Positions 1-4,871 of a DNA stretch of 5,182 nucleotides are shown in pieces (the stretch's first letter is position 1; each line of letters opens with the position of its first letter). This DNA comes from Deltaproteobacteria bacterium (GTDB taxonomy: Bacteria > Desulfobacterota > Binatia > UBA9968): assembly GCA_016183075.1 (NCBI GenBank), contig JACPFH010000789.1:1-5182 (forward strand). The letters run 5' to 3'. The position numbers were made by a program, and so were the translations under genes. The notes below the pieces were generated by a model, which did not search any database, was not told the origin of the DNA, and worked only from the letters and a program-made list of their open reading frames with translations.

Positions 1-153
1 CTGCGCAAGACTCGCTTCCGGGAGCGGGTTAGGCCTTCCCGGACCGGCTTGATTACCGGCAAGGTTTCACTGAAAGGTTTCCGAGCTGCTTTCTACATCT
101 CTTCCTCCTTTCCCAAGTTTCCTTGGCGCGATCCCCTTTTCTCCAGGCAGAAC

Positions 154-180
154 TGGACATTTGCTCCGCCTTGGGATAAT
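154..180 (+). promoter_or_regulatory. candidate sigma70-type promoter with extended -10 for the ABC operon
   Basis: The -10 box GATAAT (175-180) matches the consensus at five of six positions and is preceded by TGG at 172-174, the extended -10 TGn motif. A TGGACA at 154-159 matches the -35 consensus at five of six positions, with a short 15-nt spacer that the extended -10 could compensate for. Transcription would start near 187, leaving a leader of about 134 nt before the start codon at 321. This is motif matching only. Confidence 0.45.
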
Positions 181-305
181 GGAGTTTAAACCGGCAGGGT
201 TAAGCAAGGGTCAAAGCTGATCGCTCGCTATCCTGGATCTCCGTCCGGGGAAGCGTCAGGCTTATCCCACAGACCCAAACGTTGACGGATTTTTTTAACA
301 CCCGA

Positions 306-313
306 AGGGAGGG
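306..313 (+). promoter_or_regulatory. strong ribosome binding site that fixes the start of the binding-protein gene
   Basis: AGGGAGGG at 306-313 lies 7 nt before the ATG at 321. It decides between that ATG and the in-frame TTG at 282. The TTG would add 13 residues in front of the signal peptide and has no comparable upstream purine tract. Confidence 0.75.
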
Positions 314-320
314 ATTCCCG

Positions 321-1346
321 ATGAGCGGGAAACTGTGGAGTCGTGCGGAGTTTTTGCGAACGACGCTGGGAGCACTTGGGGGGCTGGCCGTGCTCCGGGC
401 GGCGGACGGTGCAGAAGGACCCGTCGTGCGGATCGCGGCGTCGCGGGGGGTCGTCTCGGCACCCATTTGGAACGTGGCCAACCACGCCAGCCGTTACGGG
501 TTCAGCACTCAGATGTCAGTCCTCTTCACCTACGCCGACCAGCAGAGGGCGGCGCAGAACAAGCAGACGGAGCTGGCCACCACCGGCATTAATAACCCTG
601 CCATCCTCGCCGACCAGGGGATCACCAACCTCCGCTTCGTCGCCGGACAGCAGTTCGCCGGCCAGAACCTGATCCTGCGCAAGGGCGTCACGGCCAATGC
701 GTGGCGGGACCTGGAGGGAAAGACCATCGGCGTCGTGCCCGGCACCTACGTACGCGCGCTCTTCCTTATCGCGGCGCAGGAGGGTGGCGCCGATCTGAAC
801 AAGATCAAGTTGGTCAACGTGTCGGTGGGGGCCACGGCCTTGGAAGCGCTGCGCAAGGGTGATGTGGACGGGTTCGTGCTGTTCGCCCCTATGACGGATC
901 AGGTGGTGCTGGAAGGGATCGGTCACTATCCCCCAAAGCTCGACGTCGGGGCTTCCTCACTCGGCCCCGCTAATGGCGGGATCCTCGCCAATACAGACTT
1001 CCTCGCTGACAAGAAGCTGGCCGTCAATTTCATGAAGGCCTACGTGGACAGCCTGCACGAGATGCAGAATGAGGCGGCCTTCGTCAAGGTCGCCACGCAA
1101 CTGGCGGGAATCCAGCCAGCCGTGGCCCAGGAAGCGTTCCGGAACCTCTACTTCAGCGAGATGATCGACGTGCGCGCCATCACCGAGGCGGCGAAGTTGG
1201 GCCCTCGCTTCGGTTACACGAAATCGGACGTCTCGGCCAAGGTGGCCGGCCTCATCGACTTCGGGCCACTGATGGCCGCTACGGGAAAGACGCAACAGCA
1301 ACTCGCAGGCACGCCTCCGGGAGCGCTGAAGCTCGTGCGCCGCTGA
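321..1346 (+). CDS. ABC transporter periplasmic substrate-binding protein (NMT1/SsuA/TauA-like)
   Basis: This 341-residue protein is the likely solute receptor of the importer encoded by the next two genes. Residues 1-32 look like an export signal: a charged start, the segment SRAEFLR (7-13) and then a small hydrophobic stretch rich in Ala, Gly and Leu. SRAEFLR resembles a Tat motif (S-R-R-x-F-L-K) but the second arginine is alanine, so the export route is uncertain. The mature part starts near RIAASRG (37-43). It carries family hallmarks: a DLEGKTIGVVPGT segment (130-142), typical of the lobe I phosphate/sulfonate/nitrate/NMT1 group, and ALRKGDVDGFVLFAP (176-190), the usual 'L-x-x-G-x-V-D' region before the hinge. 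The length fits the family. The ATG at 321 was chosen for its ribosome binding site. The substrate cannot be deduced; sulfonates, nitrate, bicarbonate, taurine and thiamine pyrimidine precursors are all handled by relatives. Confidence 0.85.
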   Translation: MSGKLWSRAEFLRTTLGALGGLAVLRAADGAEGPVVRIAASRGVVSAPIWNVANHASRYGFSTQMSVLFTYADQQRAAQNKQTELATTGINNPAILADQGITNLRFVAGQQFAGQNLILRKGVTANAWRDLEGKTIGVVPGTYVRALFLIAAQEGGADLNKIKLVNVSVGATALEALRKGDVDGFVLFAPMTDQVVLEGIGHYPPKLDVGASSLGPANGGILANTDFLADKKLAVNFMKAYVDSLHEMQNEAAFVKVATQLAGIQPAVAQEAFRNLYFSEMIDVRAITEAAKLGPRFGYTKSDVSAKVAGLIDFGPLMAATGKTQQQLAGTPPGALKLVRR

Positions 1347-1352
1347 GCGAGC

Positions 1353-2198
1353 ATGGCGGCAGACTTCTCCTCGGCCTCGGCGGAAGTCGAGCGGCCGACA
1401 GCGCCGGAGCGCGTGGCCCGGCTCGTCAGGCGGCTCATCGTCCCGGGCGCGGTCCTCGCCGTCTGGCAAGTTGTGGTCGCGGCGGGCTGGGTGCCCCCGG
1501 CGTCGCTGCCCTCGCCGGCGGCCGTGGTGGAAGCCTGGTGGGTCTGGGTCGCCGGACCGGTGACGCCCCTGGCCTGGTATTCCGGCACTTGGTGGCTGTA
1601 TCTTCTGATGAGCCTGCGCCGGGTGGCGGCCGGATTCGCTATCGCGGCGGCGGCCGGAGTTGGGCTCGGCGTGCTCATCGGCTGGTACGCCGCGATGGAG
1701 GATCTGTTCGACGGCGTCATCAACTTTCTCCGCGCCGTGCCCATGACCGCATGGGTTCCGTTCGCGGTGTTCTTCTTCGGCATTCACGAATCGGCCGCCG
1801 TCTTTTTGATCGGGTTCGGATCTTTCTTTCCCATCGTGGTGAACACCGCTGCGGGCGCCCGCCAGACTCCCCGTATCCTGATCCGCGCCGCGCGCATGCT
1901 GGGGACGCGCCCCAGAAAGCTCCTGGTGCGGGTGGTGCTACCCACCGCCTTACCCGCCATTTTCACGGGGCTTAGGGTGGGCTTGGGGTTGGCCTGGGTC
2001 CTGGTGATCGTGGCGGAAATGCTCGCAGTCCAGGGAGGCCTCGGATACGCGTTGTGGTCCGCCTACCAGTTCAGTCGCTTGGACCTCATCCTAGCCGCCA
2101 TCACGAGCGTGGGGGTGCTCGGCCTCGCCTCCGACCGGCTGGTGTCGGCCACTGCTGGTCGCGTGCTCCGCTGGCAGCGCGGCCTCACGGGGCTCTGA
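1353..2198 (+). CDS. ABC transporter inner-membrane permease (SsuC/TauC-like, BPD_transp_1)
   Basis: This 281-residue protein is the membrane channel of the importer. It has a charged cytoplasmic N-terminus (1-27) and hydrophobic segments near 28-48, 86-110, 133-160, 207-228 and 243-262, giving about five to six membrane spans. Between residues 179 and 203 lies the permease EAA loop (A-A-R-M-L-G-T followed about ten residues later by VVLPTALPAIF). Its conserved glycine and L-P pair contact the ATPase. The flanking GLRVGLGLAWVLVIVAEML (206-224) is characteristic of the SsuC/TauC/NrtB branch. It begins 6 nt after the binding-protein stop codon without a strong ribosome binding site of its own, so translational coupling is likely. 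Its stop codon overlaps the start codon of the ATPase gene by one base. Confidence 0.88.
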   Translation: MAADFSSASAEVERPTAPERVARLVRRLIVPGAVLAVWQVVVAAGWVPPASLPSPAAVVEAWWVWVAGPVTPLAWYSGTWWLYLLMSLRRVAAGFAIAAAAGVGLGVLIGWYAAMEDLFDGVINFLRAVPMTAWVPFAVFFFGIHESAAVFLIGFGSFFPIVVNTAAGARQTPRILIRAARMLGTRPRKLLVRVVLPTALPAIFTGLRVGLGLAWVLVIVAEMLAVQGGLGYALWSAYQFSRLDLILAAITSVGVLGLASDRLVSATAGRVLRWQRGLTGL

Positions 2199-2989
2199 TG
2201 GCGCGGGACACGTTGATCACCTGCCGGTGCCTGTGCAAGAGCTACCACGACATCCAACACGGAGAACGGGTGGTCGCGTTGGACAATCTCACGCTCGAGA
2301 TCCCGCGCGGGGAGTTCGTCACGGTAATCGGGCCCAGCGGCTGCGGCAAGACGACGCTGCTCAACATCGTGGCGGGGTTCGAGCGGCCCGACTCGGGGGA
2401 GGTCCTGGTCGAGAACCAGCCCATTCAAGAGCCAGGAGCCGACCGGGGCGTCGTGTTCCAGGAATACGCGCTCTTTCCCTGGCTAACGCTGAGGCAGAAC
2501 GTGGAGTACGGGCCACGGGAGCGGGGTGTGCCACCGGCTGAGGCCCGCGAGATCGTGGAGCGCACCCTTCGGCTGGTAAGCCTTCAAGGGGCCGAGAACC
2601 GCTACCCCCACGAGCTCTCTGGCGGCATGCGCCAGCGCGCAGCGCTGGCCCGCGTCCTCGTGAACGACCCGAAGATCCTCCTGATGGACGAACCCTTCGC
2701 CGCGGTGGACGCGCAGACGCGCGCCGCGCTGCAACGCGAGGTCGCCCGGCTGTGGGCGGAGACGGGGAAGACAGTCCTTTTCATCACCCACAGCGTGGAG
2801 GAGGCCGTACTCCTGGGCGACCGCGTGGTCACCATGACGACGCGGCCCGGACGGATAAAAGCCGACGTGGCGGTGTCGCTCTCGCGCCCTCGTGATCCCA
2901 CATCCCCGACGTTTAACGATTACCGGCGAGCTATCGAGCAGCTCCTGACGGACGCTGGCACCGCGGCATCGACGGAGAAGCCGGGATAA
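2198..2989 (+). CDS. ABC transporter ATP-binding protein (SsuB/TauB/NrtD-like)
   Basis: This 263-residue cytoplasmic ATPase powers the importer. All nucleotide-binding motifs are present and intact: Walker A GPSGCGKTT (45-53), the Q-loop glutamine Q88 in VVFQEYALFPW, the ABC signature LSGGM (140-144), Walker B ILLMDEP (160-166) with catalytic E165, the D-loop around AAVDAQ (168-173) and the switch histidine H198 in FITHSVEEA. The Q-loop sequence and the TTRPGRI segment near 214-220 are typical of the nitrate/sulfonate/taurine subfamily. I chose the ATG at 2198 because it overlaps the permease stop (TGATG) and gives the normal family length. The same frame stays open upstream to 2054, but that stretch only overlaps the permease gene and reads like random sequence. 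No strong terminator follows: the 5S remnant begins about 30 bp downstream. Confidence 0.92.
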   Translation: MARDTLITCRCLCKSYHDIQHGERVVALDNLTLEIPRGEFVTVIGPSGCGKTTLLNIVAGFERPDSGEVLVENQPIQEPGADRGVVFQEYALFPWLTLRQNVEYGPRERGVPPAEAREIVERTLRLVSLQGAENRYPHELSGGMRQRAALARVLVNDPKILLMDEPFAAVDAQTRAALQREVARLWAETGKTVLFITHSVEEAVLLGDRVVTMTTRPGRIKADVAVSLSRPRDPTSPTFNDYRRAIEQLLTDAGTAASTEKPG

Positions 2990-3020
2990 TTGATCACAAG
3001 CGATCCGCCATTCGCGATTT

Positions 3021-3210
3021 TAAATCCAGCGGCAGCCTACTCTCTCATACTGATGTGCAGTTTTGAGTGCTGACTTTCCGCCAAAGGACAGATCAGCTCC
3101 AGCCTGGGGCTGGTCCCCCCCGGGAGGATCAAGCTGAAACTAAAAAGTCAAAATTCAAAACTAAGAACTGAAATCGTAGGCGCTGGAGGGGTTAACGATT
3201 AATTTTGTGG
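3021..3210 (-). pseudogene. decayed 5S rRNA remnant, split by an insertion
   Basis: Read on the plus strand, 3021-3060 aligns with 4563-4605 of the intact 5S gene, covering its 3' end. The first 31 bases differ at about five positions, followed by a small gap. After a foreign stretch of about 110 bp, 3172-3200 aligns with 4610-4637, including GGCGCTGGAGGG and TTAACGA with a single difference over the best 20 or so bases. The two blocks are in the same order and orientation as in the real gene. What follows, to about 3210, is only weakly similar (a G-rich end where the 5S has GAGTTCGGG), and the 5' portion of the gene is gone. No copy of the rrn terminator is recognisable on its downstream side, where the ABC operon ends. 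It cannot make functional 5S RNA. Confidence 0.7.
3059..3162. mobile_element. small MITE-like element with imperfect terminal inverted repeats, inserted in the 5S remnant
   Basis: The stretch that interrupts the 5S remnant has inverted-repeat ends. The 19-nt left end AGTTTTGAGTGCTGACTTT (3059-3077) and the reverse complement of the right end (3144-3162) agree at about 16 of 19 positions, with the differences clustered in the middle four. Inside, 3091-3130 is bounded by GATC on both sides and contains a perfect hairpin CCAGCC-TGG-GGCTGG (3099-3113). The element carries no open reading frame. It replaces only the TACC that the intact 5S has at this point. No clear target duplication is visible, so a non-autonomous transposable element is an inference; a locally generated palindromic repeat is the alternative. 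Confidence 0.5.
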
Positions 3211-3259
3211 GGTTGCCTTCCAGCGTCTAGCCTGGAGAACATAAAACACCTGAAGCCGC

Positions 3260-3289
3260 TTGACTGCCCTTTAAGGTCGGTGGGATAAG
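3260..3289 (+). promoter_or_regulatory. candidate promoter for the VOC gene
   Basis: TTGACT at 3260-3265 is five of six to the -35 consensus, and GATAAG at 3284-3289 is four of six to the -10, with an 18-nt spacer. The leader to the GTG at 3348 would be about 50 nt. A TTGACA at 3320-3325 also exists but lies too close to the start codon to drive this gene. A short inverted repeat (TCCAG/CTGGA, 3219-3236) lies just upstream. Confidence 0.35.
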
Positions 3290-3347
3290 GGGTGCCAGTG
3301 GATACTATTCCCCAGCCTAACTTGACAGTAACGAAGGGAGGCGTTTT

Positions 3348-3716
3348 GTGGCGTTTAAGATTAACCACCTTCACATTAAAACCTCCGACCCACAAAAAAC
3401 AGTAAAGTGGTTTGTGGATAACCTCGGCGCCAAGATTGTCGGCGAAAATCTGAGCGCGGAGACCGTCGGCTTCCGGGTCGACCTCCAGGGGCTACGCTTA
3501 AATGTGACCGGCTTTGTCAAAGGGCAAAAACTGGAACAGCACTATGGAATGGAGCACCTAGCCTTGGACACGGACGACTTCACCGGCACCGTCGAGAAAA
3601 TCAAAGCGAGCGGTGCGCGTATCCTAGAGCAGCGCCAGCTACCCGATGGCCGGAACGTCTGCTTCTTTGAGGGTCCGGAAGGAGTTCGCCTTGAGGTGAT
3701 GGAGATCAAGACGTAA
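3348..3716 (+). CDS. VOC-superfamily metalloprotein (glyoxalase/bleomycin-resistance/dioxygenase fold)
   Basis: This 122-residue, single-domain cytoplasmic protein has the two-module beta-alpha-beta-beta-beta pattern of the vicinal oxygen chelate fold. It opens with INHLHIKTSDPQKTVKWF (5-22), the usual first strand and helix with a metal-ligand histidine at H7 (H9 is nearby). The second module begins with the ligand H70 in GMEHLALDTDDF (67-78) and ends with NVCFFEGPEGVRLEVMEI (103-120), where E116 is the expected last ligand. Where glyoxalase I has a glutamate near the end of module one there is LRLNVTG (49-55), so only three ligands (H7, H70, E116) are evident. That pattern is more like lyases or dioxygenases than canonical glyoxalase I. 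The GTG start is fixed by AAGGGAGG at 3334-3341, 6 nt upstream. It stands alone, facing the minus-strand toxin-antitoxin genes and rrn operon. The exact reaction is unknown. Confidence 0.82.
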   Translation: MAFKINHLHIKTSDPQKTVKWFVDNLGAKIVGENLSAETVGFRVDLQGLRLNVTGFVKGQKLEQHYGMEHLALDTDDFTGTVEKIKASGARILEQRQLPDGRNVCFFEGPEGVRLEVMEIKT

Positions 3717-3750
3717 CCGAAACCGACTCGTTCGAAAGCAGAAAGAACAC

Positions 3751-3784
3751 AAAAAGGGCCCGGACTGGTTAGATCCACTGGCCT
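3751..3784 (-). terminator. degraded copy of the rrn terminator; may also serve the VOC gene
   Basis: Aligned with 4522-4554, this segment keeps the A-run, the GGCCC and GGCC arms and the TTAGA loop, but several stem bases have changed. The remaining pairing is GGCC/GGCC plus an inner TGG/CCA. In the minus direction it is followed by a run of five T (3751-3755). In the plus direction it is followed by TTTCAATTTT, so it could end the VOC transcript whose stop codon lies about 35 bp upstream. Its efficiency is doubtful in either direction. Confidence 0.5.
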
Positions 3785-3796
3785 TTCAATTTTACA

Positions 3797-3890
3797 TTCG
3801 GCGGCGTTCTACTCTCCCATACGGCGACCGTGCAGTACCATCGGCGCTGGAAGGCTTAACGACCGAGTTCGGGAGGGAAAATCGCCGAAA
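3797..3890 (-). pseudogene. 5S rRNA pseudogene with internal deletion
   Basis: Positions 3800-3874 match the intact 5S gene (4570-4644) at all but three of 75 positions. That covers the 3' two thirds of the molecule, including the GCGCCGATGGTA and GGGAGAGTAG-like regions. Beyond 3874 about 20 nt are missing, removing the 5' strand of helix II and its neighbourhood. A further 3 nt are missing near the 5' end. Similarity stops at 3890, the position equivalent to the mature 5S 5' end. The lost half of helix II means it should not assemble into ribosomes. The new ends can still pair (TTCGGCG with CGCCGAA on the minus strand), so a transcript would still fold with a closed base. Confidence 0.8.
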
Positions 3891-3897
3891 ACAAGCG

Positions 3898-4143
3898 TTA
3901 GGGCAGCTCCACTACCGGAACACGGATAATAGGGGCCTTGGACCATTTTCTTGGACTCTCTAGGATCTTTGCAATACGTTTTCCAACTTCTGACCGGACG
4001 ATCTTTGCGCCGCAACGCGGACACACGCCAGCAGGGACACCATCAATAACAACTAGCTTCCCACGAATCCAAAAATCCTGTTTGACCTTCTTACTGACAA
4101 GCTTGGTATTGCAAATTTCACACTCACCATAATTGTATTTCAT
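3898..4143 (-). CDS. YgiT-type zinc-finger antitoxin-like protein
   Basis: This 81-residue protein has two CxxC pairs, C8/C11 (GECEIC) and C41/C44 (GVCPRCGAKI), that would bind one zinc ion as in the N-terminal half of MqsA/YgiT antitoxins. The segment VVIDGVPAGVCPRCGAK (31-47) is the family's most conserved stretch. The C-terminus ends RVPVVELP, resembling the short tails of standalone YgiT proteins. There is no Xre-type helix-turn-helix, unlike full MqsA, so DNA binding and autoregulation are not evident. It starts at an ATG 15 nt after the stop codon of the DUF4258-like gene, which makes the two co-transcribed. By family knowledge it should bind and neutralise that protein; this is not shown by sequence alone. 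Its stop codon lies only about 8 bp from the 5S pseudogene. Confidence 0.8.
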   Translation of the reverse strand: MKYNYGECEICNTKLVSKKVKQDFWIRGKLVVIDGVPAGVCPRCGAKIVRSEVGKRIAKILESPRKWSKAPIIRVPVVELP

Positions 4144-4158
4144 AGATTCTTACCCCAA

Positions 4159-4434
4159 TCAGTCCGCATAGGTTGTAATCAAGAGCAGCTTTCCTGTGCC
4201 TTTGAACCGACAAATCACAGCGACCTCTCTGCCATCAGTCGCTGTGCCCACAACTTCATACCTGGTTCCGCGAGGGTCTCTCTTGTATCTTCGACGGACT
4301 CTGCTATTTGCAATTGCCATCTCAACGTCAGCAAAGTCCAAGTTATCCTCAGCCATTTCCTCAAAGAAGTGCGGGATTGTAAATTCATAGTCGCCGTCCC
4401 TAATCTTCTTTCGAATCCGCTCAATGACCGTCAA
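4159..4434 (-). CDS. DUF4258-like toxin of a type II toxin-antitoxin pair
   Basis: This 91-residue protein resembles DUF4258 proteins, found beside YgiT zinc-finger antitoxins and proposed to have a RelE/MqsR-like toxin fold. Visible family features are an early FTIPHFFEEMAEDNL segment (18-32, with H22), the helix DFADVEMAI (33-41), a basic stretch RVRRRYKRD (45-53), RGTRYEVVGTATDGREVAVICRF (55-77) and the final strand KLLLITTYAD (82-91). A ribonuclease role is inferred from family context only. The start is a TTG at 4432-4434: an in-frame stop codon lies at 4444-4446 and the purine tract GAGAGGG (4439-4445, minus) is 4 nt upstream. No ATG gives a full-length protein. The weak start could keep expression low. 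The gene begins about 90 bp after the rrn terminator, in the same direction as the rRNA operon. Confidence 0.72.
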   Translation of the reverse strand: MTVIERIRKKIRDGDYEFTIPHFFEEMAEDNLDFADVEMAIANSRVRRRYKRDPRGTRYEVVGTATDGREVAVICRFKGTGKLLLITTYAD

Positions 4435-4490
4435 GCAACCCTCTCAACACCGCAACGGCAACTCCTTACCACCCTGCCGAATCGCCAGAA

Positions 4491-4496
4491 ATTTTA
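4491..4496 (-). promoter_or_regulatory. candidate -10 box for the toxin-antitoxin operon
   Basis: On the minus strand TAAAAT (4491-4496) matches five of six -10 positions and lies about 57 bp ahead of the TTG start. The sequence 17 nt upstream (TTTTAA) is a poor -35, so the promoter is weak or activator-dependent. Read-through from the rrn terminator is another way the pair could be transcribed. Nothing else is recognisable between 4435 and 4511. Confidence 0.3.
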
Positions 4497-4521
4497 CCAC
4501 TAAGCAATACACATTAAAAAC

Positions 4522-4554
4522 AAAAAGGCCCGGGATCGTTAGACCCACGGGCCT
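4522..4554 (-). terminator. rho-independent terminator of the rRNA operon
   Basis: On the minus strand, AGGCCCG (4548-4554) and CGGGCCT (4526-4532) form a perfect 7-bp GC-rich stem around a 15-nt loop. It is followed by a T-run (4522-4526) and further T-rich sequence to about 4514. It starts about 12 nt after the 5S 3' end, the normal place for an rrn terminator. Read the other way it lacks a T-run. Confidence 0.85.
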
Positions 4555-4566
4555 CTCATTTCTAAA

Positions 4567-4681
4567 TCCGGCGGCGTCCTACTCTCCCACACGGCGACCG
4601 TGCAGTACCATCGGCGCTGGAGGGCTTAACGACCGAGTTCGGGATGGGATCGGGTGTGGCACCTCCGCTATCGCCACCGGA
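4567..4681 (-). rRNA. rrf: 5S ribosomal RNA
   Basis: This 115-nt gene matches conserved 5S features read on the minus strand: CCCGAACTCGG in the loop B/C region, AGCGCCGATGGTA, and GGGAGAGTAGG near the 3' end. The ends pair as helix I, with TCCGGTGGCG at the 5' end and CGCCGCCGGA at the 3' end giving ten pairs including one G-U. I used that helix to set the boundaries. It follows 23S after a 190-nt spacer and precedes the terminator at 4522-4554. It is the only intact one of the three 5S-like copies here. Confidence 0.95.
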
Positions 4682-4689
4682 AACCTGTC

Positions 4690-4811
4690 GGCCGCCATAA
4701 ACCCCCACCTGCTTCGTTACGCTCGCGCCACTCGCTCCGACGTACTTTCTCAAGTACGCCTCCGCTCGTGTCACTTCGTAGCCCCTGCATCTGGGGCATT
4801 TCTGGCTGGCC
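4690..4811. repeat. 122-bp imperfect palindrome in the 23S-5S spacer
   Basis: The spacer (4682-4871) carries a large near-palindrome. Its centre is a perfect hairpin CGTACTT-TCTC-AAGTACG (4741-4758). Its outer ends are GGCC at 4690-4693 and 4808-4811, followed inward by related arms (GCCATAAACCCCC on the left; the reverse complement of the right arm gives GCCAGAAATGCCCC). The middle of each arm (roughly 4710-4740 and 4759-4785) pairs poorly. A second small hairpin, GCCCC/GGGGC at 4780-4797, lies in the right arm. It has no coding capacity. It resembles the mobile or repetitive palindromes scattered between genes in many bacteria, but may be native processing structure. The rest of the spacer (4812-4871) shows no tRNA or gene. 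Confidence 0.6.
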
Positions 4812-4871
4812 TCAAAATCTCTCACAACTGAATACGGGATGCTGCCTCTGCGCAAGGTCGCAATAGTAAAT

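Larger units (their letters stand above)
1..320. other. non-coding leader region upstream of the ABC transporter operon
   Basis: I see no credible coding region here: no open frame has a ribosome binding site or a recognisable protein. The region contains a short near-palindrome at 13-26 (CGCT/AGCG arms), a candidate promoter at 154-180 and a leader of roughly 130 nt before the first gene. I looked for the conserved cores of common riboswitches, including the thiamine pyrophosphate type that might accompany an NMT1-like transporter, and did not recognise any. The left edge may still hold the tail of an upstream unit that is cut off by the window. Confidence 0.5.
3751..4681 (-). repeat. direct repeats of the '5S + terminator' unit bracketing the toxin-antitoxin pair
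   Basis: The unit at 4522-4681 (terminator plus 5S) is repeated in the same orientation at 3751-3890, about 770 bp away. Similarity begins near the terminator A-run, perhaps a little beyond it, and ends sharply at the 5S 5' boundary in both copies. The unshared sequence between them, 3891 to about 4510, is essentially the toxin-antitoxin pair and its promoter. The entry marks the whole bracketed segment. Confidence 0.65.

Noticed and set aside
282..320. TTG start adding 13 residues to the binding protein
   Set aside because: The ATG at 321 has a strong ribosome binding site 7 nt upstream and places the signal peptide at the N-terminus.
1..320. Riboswitch (thiamine pyrophosphate or cobalamin) ahead of the transporter
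   Set aside because: The conserved core motifs of these classes are not visible in the leader.
957..1787. Long minus-strand open frame (276 residues) opposite the binding-protein and permease genes
   Set aside because: It is rich in Arg, His and Gly with no recognisable domain, and it lies antisense to two clear genes with GC-biased third positions, the usual cause of such shadows.
2054..2197. 48-residue N-terminal extension of the ATPase
   Set aside because: It overlaps the permease gene in another frame, reads as random sequence, and the ATG at 2198 overlapping the permease stop gives the normal family length.
2913..3201. The 10-mer TTAACGATTA occurs at 2913-2922 and 3192-3201, possible flanking repeats of the region between
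   Set aside because: The first lies inside the ATPase coding sequence and the second is explained by the 5S sequence (TTAACGA), so it is most simply chance.
2990..3347. CRISPR array or tRNA in the gap between the ABC operon and the VOC gene
   Set aside because: There is no regularly spaced repeat and no cloverleaf. The gap is accounted for by the 5S remnant, the inverted-repeat element and a promoter region.
3192..3395. Minus-strand open frame of 67 residues upstream of the VOC gene
   Set aside because: It overlaps the VOC start and the 5S remnant, and it has no family features.
4424..4831. Plus-strand open frame of 135 residues
   Set aside because: It runs antisense through the terminator, the 5S gene and the spacer palindrome, so it cannot be a real protein gene.
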